Of a stretch of 64,000 bases of DNA, positions 46,198-58,424 are shown piece by piece. The notes below the pieces were generated by a model. The model was not told the DNA's origin and ran no database searches. It saw only the letters and a list, made by a program, of their open reading frames with translations. The position numbers and the translations under genes are program-made. How positions within the stretch are numbered: the stretch's first letter is position 1; each line of letters begins with the position of its first letter. Source of the DNA: Chiridota heheva (lineage: Eukaryota; Echinodermata; Holothuroidea; Apodida; Chiridotidae); contig JAIGNY010003238.1 in assembly GCA_020152595.1 (NCBI GenBank), positions 100,001 through 164,000 on the forward strand, read 5' to 3'.

Positions 46198-47675
46198 CCT
46201 ATTTGGGTTTGGCCTAGCCTACAGAGCAGCAAAAAATATCGTTTACAAGTTCCAACTTCAATTTGTGTCTATGAACAGCTATCCGTGAAAAGTCTGTATT
46301 CTTTCTGTCATTATTGATAGAAAATCTAGACCAGAACTAAAGTCTTCAACTGTTCAAGGTTCAGCTGCAAAGTTTCTTGTTATCGTGGAACTGCATTGAG
46401 TAGTTTACTCTGTACGGGAATCACGACATACACTCATCACGTAAGTTAATGTCCATAAAATAAACGAAGAACAATGTACGGTAGTCTATAATAACCAGTA
46501 CAACTACAGACCATATGACTACCATCGGCTGATTGTTCCATGCAGGAAGCCTGTAGTTATCAACTTGTTTGCATGCAGTGCCGTAGCGAGGGAAGGAAGG
46601 ACGTGGAGGAAGGGGGAAGGGGGAGGGGAAGGGGTGGGGGAGAGATTCTGGCGCGTCAAATCGCAAGAGTGTTAGGCAGCTAAGGAAACAGGAGTAAGTA
46701 ATGTTTTAAAACCTACGTAAAATTGCATTAACAAAATGATACGAAAAGTGGATGAAACAGGGCGACTCGGAGCTTCATCCCAAAGTTTAGGTGAAAGTGT
46801 TGAAAATGTTTACATAATTCATTTTTCAACAATAGCCCCACTCATCGGCGGCGGAATCGGAGGAACAGGGGGCACCTGAGGAAAAATTACTTGGACCTGG
46901 AACATTGTCATGACCTGATGTACTCTCCCCCATCTTCTTTGTAAGTTTGAAACTGCCCTTTATGGCATAAAAAAATATTTATTTAAGTCCCCTTATATTT
47001 AATCTTTTTATTGACAAATTGAAGGAAGTAACACAAACATCATGCAAAATACCCCAAATTTTCCTTATGGAGGTGACATATCGTCTTTGTGTCGACCCAA
47101 TCATGCACAGCACACTTAGAAATAAGAAAGGCTGTGACGGGAAACTAACTATTCAAAATCAATCAAGAGGGCTGTACAATTTTTTGAAATGTTCTTTTAT
47201 TTCTTTAAATTTTCTTCAATTTTTCTCCATTTTCGTTGAATTTGCTTTAATTTTTTAGAAATGTTGCCAAATTTTATCAAAATTTCCAGCATTTTACAAT
47301 TTTACTTCCATTCTGGAAGAGATACCGATAATGCAACTTAATCAGGAAGGTAAAATCCTCACAGGGTCGGGGGTATTCCCCCCTCCCGCTTCCTATGCCT
47401 CTAAGTAATGCGAGCACATAAGTGTGTTCATATGACATAAAGGTCAGTGGCGGCAACCTCCCCCCCCTCCCTTCCCCAAAAAAACTTTGATCATATGTTA
47501 TCACGTTACCCAACCTAATAACTAAATAAGTCCCCAATATTGTATCACATGTCCCCTAACCTCGTTACCCCACTCCACCATCACCATCACCAATGTTTAT
47601 ACAAATGTTACTCATTGATAAATAATAAACTCTTATGGAACCCCATTCATAATACACATTTAAACCCATTATTTT
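46198..47675. other. 5' flank of EXOG copy 2 and non-coding DNA
   Basis: Contains the likely promoter side of EXOG copy 2; I see no defined core element. Several lone hAT-like ends (cagtgccgtagcg near 46577, cagtggcggcaacc near 47446) mark element fragments without a pairable partner. No gene recognised. Confidence 0.4.
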
Positions 47676-47679
47676 AAGA

Positions 47680-47960
47680 GGTATGGGCTCGTGAAGCTTT
47701 TAGAGGTATGGGCTCATGAGGCTATAAAAGTATGGGCTCGTGAAGCTATTAGAGCCTGAGGTGTGGGCTCGTGAAGTTATAAGAGGTATGGGCTCGTGAA
47801 GCTATAAGAGGTATGGACTCGTGAAGCTGTAAGAGGTATGCTCGTGAAGCTATAAGAGTATGGGCTTGTGAAGGTATAAAAGGTATGGACTCGTGCAGCT
47901 ATAAGAGGTATAGGCTTGTGAAGCTATAAGAGATATGAGCTCGTAAAGCTGCAACGCTGG
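47680..47960. repeat. ~26-bp minisatellite
   Basis: About ten copies of agaggtatgggctcgtgaagctataa, with variants (ggacTcgtg, gggcttgtg). Confidence 0.9.
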
Positions 47961-48749
47961 TTATATGGTTCAAAATTGATTTAAAACCTTTACTCTGCAT
48001 AAAAAGCATACAAATCAGTTCAAAGTGACCGTTTTACCAATTTTATAACTTAATTTATAAGAAATTGCTTCATTCATCACCCATCCGATACAATCTTAGA
48101 ACGTCACATTCGCGGCGGTAATTGATTGGCTTGTTGGTGACTGTGTTAACATTTCGACCAATCAGCAACGTCGAATTGTATTGTATTATTTATCTCCACG
48201 TTTTCCACGTTAACGCGATATCTGGCCTTTTCAAATACTTTTCAGAAATCCATTTAGATAATCTTTAGCAGACCAGGCTCTTTTCAATGACTAAAATCGA
48301 GCTAATCAAATAAAAAAACTTTAGATTGTGTGAGCTGCCACATCTTAAAATTAACATACCTTAACATAAACTTAAATGTTCGATTACTGCCACAACGCAA
48401 CACTGAAATTTCTTTTCGAAAAATTTAAGGCCAGAAAGGGTGTTAAAGAGGGAGGCTCGTCTCAGTAAAATACGGTAAAAATGGGAGAATACTATATTTT
48501 GACGTCACTTCCGGTTGTGGAGGCAAGATCCGATCCTCTTGTCTGTTTGTACCACACAGTACAGCCAGACACTAGCATGTACGTTGTGTGTGCAGAATTA
48601 CATACACAGCGCATTACGTTACTGTGACGAGAAACTTATTTGTTTTTTTCAATGCGTTTTTGTCAGAAAGCGAAAGTGAAATTTAAGTATTATTAACAAT
48701 GATAGTAAATGAAAATTTGATGAAAGCAAAAGTCAAAATAAACGATTCT

Positions 48750-48832
48750 ACCGGGGCTCGAACTCACGACATGATTTGAAAAATAAATTGTATTCGGTCG
48801 CCGCAACCATCTGTGCCATCATGCGTAATGAT
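48750..48832 (-). repeat. tRNA-like segment
   Basis: The minus strand reads gatggcacagatggttgc (A-box-like) and, ~45 nt later, gtgagttcgagccccgg (B-box-like). The intervening AT-rich stretch does not fold as a tRNA by eye, so it is more likely a SINE head or relic than a tRNA gene. Confidence 0.35.
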
Positions 48833-49004
48833 ATTCCGATGCGTTTCAAATAACTATATACCTTGCAATACGAGACAACGAATCGCGCAGCAAAGTTTCA
48901 ACCAATCAAAAAATTTGAAAGGAATTATAAATATTGTGCACATATGACGATATCGCCTCTTTAAGTTAACGTTTCTGATTGATCATACACAAATACCGAC
49001 AACC

Positions 49005-51194
49005 ATGCAGGGGCGTAAGTTAAGGGGGTGTGACACCCCCTTAGAAATTTGTTTCGTCGGGCAATTCCAATTTTGACTATTCCGTCCATTATCTGATTAT
49101 TGAAACAAAATTGTACCGAGCATAGTCGGGCAGAAATGTAGAAAGTCGGATGCACTTGTATCCTGATGTCAGAGTGCATGTCTCAGTCATGTCCGACTCA
49201 GCTAGATTCCGAATCATCCCCCCGACCGCCGACTCGGCACATGATGCTAACAACATTATACTTGGGCGAAGTCGGGCAGAGATGTGAAATGTCGCATGGT
49301 CTGCTTAAATCAGAGATACATCTCAATCATGCCGGAATCGTTATATCAGAATCATGTCCTCCTGGCTAAAAATCAACGAGTCAAATTAAAGTTCCAAAAC
49401 ATAAATCGTAGTCCTGAAGCGAAACAACAGTATAGAGATCCAGAAGAAGAATGAGTCGGGTGAACATGCATGGTTCTGATATTTAGACTCTAGATATTAT
49501 GATCTTTTTCTCCCGACTCGGCATCATGATGCTAACAACATCACACTTAAGCACTCAGTCGGTCAGAGATGTAAAATGTCGGATGAACTGTTTAAATTGG
49601 AGATAAATTTCAACATTATAATTTTTTCTTCTTTTCATCAATTACGTTTCGGATTTTTATGTTGATTTTAAGCTACTTTAGGGAGCAAAAGAGAAATCTT
49701 TAGACCAAGCCCTACAATTTTGAGCCCCACAATTTTTGCCTAATTTTCTCAATTTTCAGGGGCAAAATGGTAATCTAAATGCTTATCAGATGCTAACATT
49801 AGAATTAAAAATTGTATCGTCTTATTTTTGGAACTATGTCTGTTTGTGAAGACTTTAAGCCATTTTGGGGTATGCAAAACAAGAAATTTTTGGCTGCACC
49901 ATTAAACCCCTGCATAATTTTGCTCGAATGTTTTCAATTTTTAGGGCCCGAAATTTCTCCTCTGTCTGTTAAGAAATGGTAACTCTATATAATGCTTATC
50001 TGGGTAGATTTTACCATGAGAATTTAAAACTGTCTTTTCATCATCACTTAAATTTTCCAAAATCTCAGTTTGTGTTTGATTTGGGGGCATCGATATATAC
50101 AATAAATCTTCAGAGCTTCCGAGGGCTTCGCCCCCAGGATCCCTCCCAAGAACTTCTTCTTTTGGATCCCTATACTGTTGTTTCGCTTCAGGACTACGAT
50201 TTACGTTTTGGAACTTTAAGTTGACTCGTTGATTTTTAGCCATTCTAGGGCATCAAAAACAAGAAATCTTCAGACCAGGGCTTCGTCCATGAACCCCACA
50301 TTGCCCGAAGTTTCTCTCAATTTCAGAGGAAAATTTACCTACTATTATACTGTCATATGCTTGTTTAGAAATGGTTACCAAAATGCTTATCCAGTTATTT
50401 GAGTAGATTTTAAGCTTCCTGGGCTTCACTCTTGGACCCCTTCAAATGCTTCGCCTATGAGTCGCACAATTTTGCTCGAATTTTCTCAATTTTCAGAGAA
50501 ACTTTCTCCTCTGCCTGTTTAGAAATGGCAATTTTTATCCGAGTAGATATTAATGCTAGAATTTTGAATTGTCTTCTTTTCACCACCTTACGTTTTGGAA
50601 ATTTGTGTTGATTTGAAACCATTGTGCGTCATCAAAATCAAGAAATCTTTAGAGATTCCCGGGCTTCGCCACTGCACCCTAGCTTACAAGGCTTTTCCCA
50701 AGAGCCCCACAATTTTGCCCGAATTTTACTCAATTTGCAAGGGAAATTTGTCCCTCTGCATGTTTAGAAATAATTATCTGAGTAGGCTTCTTTTTATCGA
50801 TCAAATTATCAAACAAGTTTGTGTTGATTTTGAGCCATTTTGGAGCATCAAAAACAAGAAATCTTCGAGCTGCAGGGGGCTTCGCTTCCTGGACCCCAAT
50901 CAATGCTTCGCCCTTATATACCTCGCTAGGAGCCGTAAGCGGGCACACGGTGTTACGTAGTGCCGTACTAAGCATTTCACTACTGTGCCCTAAGCCAAAA
51001 TCTCTGGCCATGACACTGGTTGGGGATGGGAGGGAGGGAATCTGTTCCCAACCGTTCTATATTGTGTTGATTGTATAGACCCATGTATATCGTTTTTAAA
51101 TACACTGTAATAAGTCGGGCAAATGCAAATTTTCGTCGAGCAAATTTGTCTCACACCACCCACCCCCCTGGGCTCGAAGTAAAGTTACGCCTCT
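49005..51194. mobile_element. 2.2-kb hAT-like non-autonomous element with internal ~200-bp repeats
   Basis: Termini caggggcgtaagtt and aaagttacgcctctg are near-inverted. The 10-mer ccgacaacca flanks both sides (48993-49002 with two extra bases before the terminus; 51195-51204). Inside, the left part has reiterated cccgactcgg / gtcgggcagagatgtgaaatgtcg words (49140-49620). The right part has about six copies of a ~200-bp unit with gagcatcaaaaacaagaaatc and agcttcgcc..ccc (49680-50960). It holds no supportable protein gene. A related copy lies at 56720-58330. Confidence 0.7.
49368..50243. repeat. Inverted repeat arms inside the 2.2-kb element
   Basis: 49368-49452 (gctaaaaatcaacgagtc, aaagttccaaaacataaatc, gtagtcctgaagcgaaacaa, cagtatagagatcc) is the reverse complement, with few mismatches, of 50152-50243. 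Arms of ~85 bp are separated by ~700 bp. Confidence 0.85.
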
Positions 51195-51338
51195 GCCGAC
51201 AACCAATCAATAACCGCCGCGGAAGTGGCTAGCATATCACACAATGCGTACAATGCGTACTTAATTACAAACGATCCACAACCAAATGCGACGTGAAAGT
51301 TATGAACATCGCACTTTCACGTATTTTACTGAGACGAG

Positions 51339-51937
51339 ATTCCGTCTTAGAAAATATCGAACTTGAAAACAATGGTGTACTTTAGACTTATTTAGGCGTG
51401 ATATTTGACCGCAGGAATGCTTTAAACCGTAAAATCGCAGAGCTTTCATAGGCATCGCCCCCATGACCTCCACCAGGTCTTTGCCCCTTAGGCAGGTCCC
51501 AGGACCCTACGCCTATCAGACTTCGTGCTCGTCGCTAAAGCCTTCTTCAGCAAATTTAATAGGCCCACCCCTCCCCCCCCCCTCCCTTCTCTCCTCCCTC
51601 CTTCTTCACAATTTTAACATCATGGTGGCAGTCATGTTTTAACAGTTTAACAAAAAAAATCACGTATTCATGGGACTCATGCATTAGCTGACTCGGGCAG
51701 CAGAGCCACTCGGTTTCTACATTTACATACAATTTGTGGTTATAAGAGACCCATACATTTTTAAAGGTTTGTTGGGACAAAAATCAAATATCTTCCTACG
51801 CTGCTGATGAAGTTCAGGTTCATAAAATTTACATGGCGCATTTTCTAAAACAATTTAGCAGAGTCATAGTTGTAGTGCGAGTACGATGGGGTTTCTCTTG
51901 CTGGGATTGGCTGCTTATCTCCATTGTTTGATTTCTT
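51339..51937. other. Non-coding DNA downstream of EXOG copy 3
   Basis: No gene recognised. 51420-51520 resembles the hAT-like repeat words (gcatcgcccccatgacc, cctacgcctatcag). Confidence 0.35.
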
Positions 51938-53130
51938 TTATTTCTTGGACTTGAGTTGACATGTGTCCACTACACATAGATCCTGGTATCGTGATAAACC
52001 TGGCAAGAATATCACTCCTGCATACTTTTGCAGAATCAATAGGTTCTCCTTAAAACCCTTCGGTTCTCGGTTCTTTCCACAGTCTTTATTAGGCACAATG
52101 AAGGTTCCAACTGCAGTGGAACTGTTTCCTGTAGGATTTTCAACAATGATGATCTTGAATAAATGAGTTGGTACTGATATCATGCTATCTCCTATAACCT
52201 GTTTGATGAAGCGGTAAAAAAGAACACAAAAGTAGTTTGTGCATGCATGCTATATATTTTTTTTAATAATTTTTTTTCTTTATTTCCAATTATTCCTATA
52301 TATTATTTTGCGTAACCATTTGAGATTCGTCTAAATATTGATGGGATGAGTGCTGCAATATATCATCGGTATATGACGGTCATGCCTTTATTGCATTCAA
52401 AATCTTGTAATATGAGTGATTCAGTGATCTTAAAAAATGAGGGTTTCTCCCGGACTGTCAAGTGTTTTAGTTGAGTCCCTCGTAACTAAGCCGAGAACGA
52501 ATGCAACAAAATGAAACTCGAATTATTGTGGAAGAATCCACAGTCCATGCGGAGGAATGAGGGAGGGGAGGGGAGGGGAGTGTATGGGGTTTATATCCTT
52601 AGAAATTAAATCTTTCGCACGGCAAATCCACGCGCATGCACTCTTTCATACACTCTTTTACACCCTAAAAACAACGTTGGGGCCCAATATCCCTATATAT
52701 TGGACTTTTTTCCTGCAACAAGCGATCACATTTGACTTCTTTTTGTTTTTCCTGCCTCTAAATTTGTCAAAGCAGTAGTAATGAAGAGAATATGGAATAA
52801 TACATAAACATTTGTAAAGAAAGAATAATAATGAGTCGTTTACAGCAATAAAAAAAAATTACAGCAATATTCAGATAATAGCCGTGACAAACAGTCGAAT
52901 AAAAGAATCTTCCAGGCAAACTTACATCATATGAAACAGAACATCTGTTGCCCTTGTTTGGATCTGCAGAGCATTGAGGGACATATAGTGGGCCACTGAT
53001 CACACGTACATCCTGGTATCTCTCTGTGAGCTCTCTGACATACTCTTCCAGCTTCCTCCATATTCCTTCATTGTTATGAGCGTTTTGCGGAACCACATTT
53101 GAAAGAAAATTTTTTATCGTCCATTGCAGT
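51938..53130 (-). pseudogene. EXOG: EXOG copy 3: last two exons only, truncated
   Basis: Exon 4-like 52926-53130 (205 bp) and exon 5-like 51938-52198 lie on the minus strand with AG/GT borders at the positions used in copies 1 and 2. Exon 4 encodes FLSNVVPQNAH, NNEGIWRKLEEY (metal-site Asn and Glu kept) and ELTERYQDVRVISGPL, then an extra Cys-containing insert of four residues. Exon 5 encodes VIGDSM, PTHLFKI, FIVPNKD and DLCVVDTCQLK, then a premature TAA. The C-terminal extension is gone. A +1 frame slip in an A6T4 run separates the exon start (TAMDD) from the FLSN frame. No exons 1-3, and therefore no SRGH catalytic motif, were found upstream as far as 59.6 kb. I infer a partial duplicate that has lost function; a truncated transcript is possible. 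Confidence 0.8.
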
Positions 53131-53405
53131 CTGCAAGGGAAATAAATTCGAAACATTATTCGAAAAGGGCCGTACTATATTGTATTGAGAAATTTTTCAA
53201 CAGCATCAGAATATTTTCAAAACTTGTTTGATGTCACGCATAACTTGCCTTGTTCATCCATAGGTGTATGAACCTGGGCCAGAAGGATCACACCCCCTCT
53301 CCTCTCCCACACCGCCTCCCCCCACACACACGCTTTTCCCAGAAAATGACATAAGTGCTCCTTTTGAAAATGAAAAGTGTCCCTAAATTACTGTCAAAGG
53401 TGCAA

Positions 53406-54245
53406 GATCTGGTGGGAGTGCAGTCAGTCAGTAACCCAATAGTTAGGACAGACCGTACTCAAAAGGTACCGGAATCGAATCTCAGACAGTGCGCTGTGCT
53501 GCGTCCTTGAGCAAGACACTTTATCACATTTTATCCAGCTATGATATGACTCGCAAGGGCGTATGAATCGGGAGAGGGGAGGGGGGGCTTTACCCCCACA
53601 GTCAAAAATGTGAGGGGGCGGAAGTATCTTTCCCCATCCCACTTTTCAGGGAAGAAAACTCCTTATTGGGCTTATTTGTACCCTCTGTGAAATCTATAAA
53701 TCTTTTCGGCGCTTGTTTCCCTGATTTATTCGATTATAATTTATAATACCTCGGTCCGATCCCGGGTCCGATTGTAGTTTCCCCAATTATAATGATTTGA
53801 ATTGACTACACTTGGCAGTAAAATGTAGCATTACATCGTATTCACCGACGTAGCGTCTGCGTATATGTAACATACAGCATGCAGTTAGTACGTGTACATG
53901 CAGGTGACAGGTCACTGCACTGCGAGCGTGTATACGTCGTGTCTTATACCAACTTAATTATTGTCTCTTCTTCTTCGTTAGAAAATAAATAAAACATTCC
54001 CACAATTGTGAAAAAAATAAATGGGACTTCTGAATGAGGAGGGCGTTGAGGCTCGTGGTAAAATACCCCCTTCTCAAAAAGAAGAAGTTCCTACGCCGTT
54101 GGAAATGAGTAGTAGTTTCCGCTGGGAGTTGACCTGCGATGAACTGGTGTCCCTTCCAGGGGAGTTCAGCATTCCGGCCCATCTGCTTAGAACCATGGAA
54201 ATCGGGTATAAGCAACGGCTCTATGGGCCCTCAAGCCTTCATGTA
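53406..54245 (+). mobile_element. tRNA-derived SINE (family A) split by a 548-bp element
   Basis: Left part 53406-53553 (gggagtgcagtcag, caaaaggtaccggaatcgaa, tgcgtccttgagcaagac). Right part 54102-54245 (gacctgcgatgaactgg, gtcccttccagg, accatggaaatcggg, ggctctatgggccc) continues the family A body. The insert 53554-54101 starts caagggcgtatgaa and ends ttcctacgccgttg, imperfect inverted termini of the hAT-like type. It has no coding frame and no clean target duplication. Confidence 0.75.
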
Positions 54246-54321
54246 TTCAACTTTGCCCCTTTCAAAATTAAGAACCCCTTTATTACTGCCCCAATAGTAG
54301 GAAACTGGTGACTTTCTTCCA

Positions 54322-54780
54322 AGGTATATGGTCTCCTCATGGATATGGTCTCCCCAGGGTTATGGTCTTTTCATAGGTATGGTCTCCTCAGGATTATGGT
54401 CTCCTCAGGGATATGGTATCCCAAGGATATGGTTTCGTCAAGGATATGGTCTCCCCAGGAATACGGTCTCCTGATGGATATGGTCTCCTCAGGGATATGG
54501 TCTCCTCAGAGATATGGTCTCCCAGGAATATGGTCTCCTCACGGGTTTCCCCAGGAAAATGATGGTCTCCTCAGGGATATAGTCTCCTCAGGAATATAGT
54601 CTCCTCAGGAATATGGTCTCCCCAGAGACATACCCTTCTTGAGGTTATGGTCTACTCGGATATGAGGTCTCCTCATAGATATGGTCTCCAAAGGGATATG
54701 GTCTTCCCAGGGGTATGGTTTTCCCAGGGGTATTGTCTTCTCAGGGATATGCTCTCCTCGGGATATGCCGCTCCTCAGGT
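54322..54780. repeat. ~17-bp minisatellite 'ggatatggtctcctcag'
   Basis: About 26 imperfect copies, abutting the (TA)n tract on its right. Confidence 0.9.
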
Positions 54781-54998
<218 letters not shown>

Positions 54999-54999
54999 G

Positions 55000-56719
55000 G
55001 TTATATATTGACTTGGTTGTCAACAGATCAGATAAAAATCCACCGAAGAATCTTAAATTTGGAGCCATTGTACTTAAAGAAGCAAGTGCTTCAAATGATC
55101 TTATACTGCTTCTGTGAAATACCATTTGGGCCTTGTAATAACTAAGTTTATGGACTAAAGTTCTGTTTACTTTACAAAAGCATACAAAAGTGATGTATTT
55201 TGTGTTATCGTAATCGAGAAATGAATACGCTTGATAAGGAATTATTCATCGTATCTGCTTGACATAAATCGGTGTATAAGCAATTAAAAAGCGTCAAGAA
55301 TGTAAAGGAAACGTTTCTAATTGGTCAAAATATTTACACAATCACAGCCAGGCCAATCAATTACTGCCGCAGAAGTGACGTTACTAGTATGAAATCGGAT
55401 TTATTGGCAACGGGTCAATCAATTTTCTTGAGAAGAGATTCCCTTTTAAATGGCAAAATTTAGGAAATTCATGATTCTCAAGACTGCCTCATTATTTGTG
55501 TTGCTACCCCACCAATCCCACTATTAAAATCATATATGAAAACAATGGCTATTCTGAAGCTACCGAATAAGAAACCGACAGATGACGTGGATTAACAGAT
55601 TAATTCGAACATGTATATAAGATATATACACGTCTAATTAATGAAACTTTCATTGGTCACAGCAGAAATTTTACATTTAATGAAAGAGCATCATTCTTTT
55701 AAATTGTGTAATACTCTGTAATGTGATCATTTTCAAAAGAACAGTAACTCCCAGGACTGGGGACAGGGCAATTGAAACATAATGTAAATATGTTGTGCTA
55801 TAAAATGTTTAGATTTAGATTTTTGATATATGATAGTATGGCGTAACTTCCGAAGTATTGTGTTAGTCTGAGAATGGTCACGTAATATTAGGTGAAGCAG
55901 CTTGAACGTTAATCGGGGTGCACAAACAGCAAAGGTGGCGGAGCTGTGTCCTCACACACTCCCCTCCCCACACAAACGTTTATGCAAGGTTAACAAATCG
56001 GCCTTTTTTAGGTATGAAAAGTGCCCCTTTTAAAATGAAAAGTGAAATATTGAAAGATTGCCTCTTTCTACTTTAAATCTGAAAGTTTTTTAAAGAAAGT
56101 AACGCAAGCCTCGCCCTAAAAGAGAAAGAAATCGTTAAAAATCCGCTTCGTGCGCATACAGCTTATTTCTAGCTTTAATCCTTCAATTGTTCAAAAAATA
56201 CTGGGACCCTTCATTCATACATTGGTTCTTGATACTCAGTGACTGATAAGGCTTTCACTTTTGCCTTTAATTTGTCAGAACACTTTGATGTAGTGGGCAC
56301 GTTTTATGTTTATATGGGCCTGTGGAAAAATTTATGATGGGGATTTATAATCATATTGCTTCGTACAACTTTTTTGTTTTGGAAAAATTTCAATCGAAAG
56401 GTGTCCTTTTACAGAAAAAAAAGGTGCAAGATTGAAAAACTAGATTCTTACAGTAAGCCTATATCTGATCTTTTTATACTGACGAAATTATCACAAACAT
56501 AGTCATAAAAGAAAAAGAAATCGTGCACTGTGTATGCACTTAGCGCACATACAGTGTACTTCATTTAAAGTTTCCATCTATGTAAAGGAAGTCAGCTTGT
56601 CTCTACATAGGATTTTTAACTGATAAAGTTTGTATATCTTCCAAATTCTCTTCTAGCTGGTTACAATTTGGAACTACCGTTTCAGCTATGCTATATACTG
56701 CCGTATGATTTCAACGTTC
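55000..56719. other. Non-coding DNA with dispersed repeats
   Basis: No gene recognised. 56020-56180 (aaaagtgccccttttaaaat, aaagaaagtaacgcaagcc, cgcgcat-like words) is related to 56390-56560 and to 33420-33560 and 53270-53420; this is a dispersed non-coding family. A relative of the 48456 element lies at 55340-55450. Confidence 0.45.
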
Positions 56720-58330
56720 GCCGGGCCCATGGCCGTAAGAAGCCCGCCGCCCCTCCCTTTTAACCCCCTCGTCGGCCGGATACCGATCTAAGTAGGGCAA
56801 GGAATCATGCCCGACTCGGATAGATATCGGGGTGATGTCCTCCAGACTCAACATGATGAAGACAATATGATATTTGGGCACTGATCTATAGTCAGACAGA
56901 GATGTAAAATGTCAGATGTACTGTTTAAACTGTTTAAATCAGTAATTTATTGGAATCATGCTCGACTTGGCTCAGTATATCAGGTCATGTCCTCCCGATG
57001 GGGTGAATCGGTATATGCTGAAAACATGATTCTTGGGCACCGATCTCTTAGTCGGCAGGTCGGGCACAGATAAAAAAAATGTCGGATGCTCTGTTTAAAT
57101 CAGAGATAGTAATAGATCTGAATCATGCCCGACTGGGCTAGATATAACAATCATGTCCTCCCGATTCAGCATGATGCTGACAACATGATTCTTGCATAAC
57201 CAATCTTACTTGGGTAGGGATGTGAAATGTGTTAGATGCAGTAGCGTGGCCAGTCTCCAAAAAGGAACCGTGAAGTTTTATGTCAAAGTGGAGGATCCGA
57301 GGGACCTTGATCACTGAAAAAGTAAAACAGGAATCAGAACCTTTCAATATCACGTGACTTTGCCACTATAATTGACTGGTCCGAATACACAGAGATTTAT
57401 GGCATCACGGTATGGGACCCATGACCGACATGCCCGGATCGGCTCATCATAATCATGCCCGCCCAACCCGACATAACGCAGATTCTCGGGATAGCCGACA
57501 TGAACGTTTGTATGAAAGAAACTCCTCCGACACATTTAAATTCGGAACCCAACAGGATTGGACTGGGACTGGTTTTGAAGTGGTTTACAAGGATCCTCAT
57601 AACAGTAGAAATTAAACAGTTAAATTAGTTTTGTAGATAGGCGGGATTATAGGGTGCACTTTTTTTTTTCTTAAGTTATTGTATCTTATTCTGTTAGTGT
57701 GATTTTATAATTGTGTCCCCATTTTTTGTGGGCAAATTTTATTTTGTGATTTTTCCTCCACTTTCAGTGGGCATGTGGGCAAATCCAGTCTATGGCTCTG
57801 CTGAAGCATCTATTTGCCTATACAGGTTCAACATTTTCAAGAAGGGAAAGACTGTTTTGACACAATAAGATTCCTTGTCTTTTTGCAAATATTTTGACTG
57901 ATTTACATTAAATGGTGGTACGCAAAATTGGCGGAAAACTACCAACACAATAGCCCTAGACCTCACTATTGCGCCCAAATTTTCTCAATTTTCAGGAGAA
58001 AGTTATTTTCTGCCTGTTTACAAATGTTAACCCAAAGCAAATATTAGTCTATCAGTAGATTTTATTGTTAGAATTGTCTTCTCCGTTCACCTTTTGAATG
58101 TTGTGTTTGATTTTAAGCCATTTTGCGGCATCAAAAGTGAAAAATCTTCAGAGCTGCCTGGGGTTTCGCCCCTCAGCCCCTACCACCGCTTTGCTCCTGA
58201 ATTACACTGGGCCCTCAAACAGGCCTCAGGACCCTACGCCGCTATGTGTGCGATACGTGCGCAATCTGCATTTGTCGACTGTGTTACCGCCCCGCCCCCT
58301 CCAGGCCAAAAAGTCTGATGAAGCCGCTGC
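56720..58330. mobile_element. Second, diverged copy of the 2.2-kb repeat family
   Basis: 56770-57230 repeats cccgactcgg, atcatgtcctcccga, atgatgctgacaacatgatt and gtcggatgctctgttt as in 49140-49620. 57960-58200 carries the unit with ttgcggcatcaaaagtg, aatcttcagagctgcc and ttcgcccc as in 49680-50960. The right edge resembles agtctgatgaagccgctg. Boundaries are approximate. Confidence 0.6.
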
Positions 58331-58424
58331 TCAAAATTTACTGTTTATTCAAGGATTCATTGCGATTTTTCCTTCGTTATCTGTTTATAGGTTTTCGCGT
58401 CGGGCAAAAAGTCACCGCCTCCAG

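Larger units (their letters stand above)
48456..51338. mobile_element. Inverted-repeat element (19-bp TIR) interrupted by a 2.2-kb element
   Basis: ctcgtctcagtaaaatacg at 48456-48474 is the exact inverted complement of 51320-51338. Removing the nested insert (49005-51194) leaves about 690 bp with no coding frame. Related sequence (ccaatcaattactgccgcag) occurs at 55346 and, inverted (gcggcggtaattgattgg), at 48113, so the family is dispersed. No target duplication resolved; superfamily unknown. Confidence 0.7.

Noticed and set aside
57138-57600. Overlapping 60-70 codon frames on both strands
   Set aside because: They lie in the dispersed cccgactcgg repeat family and have no recognisable protein features; no EXOG exons 1-3 for copy 3 were found here.
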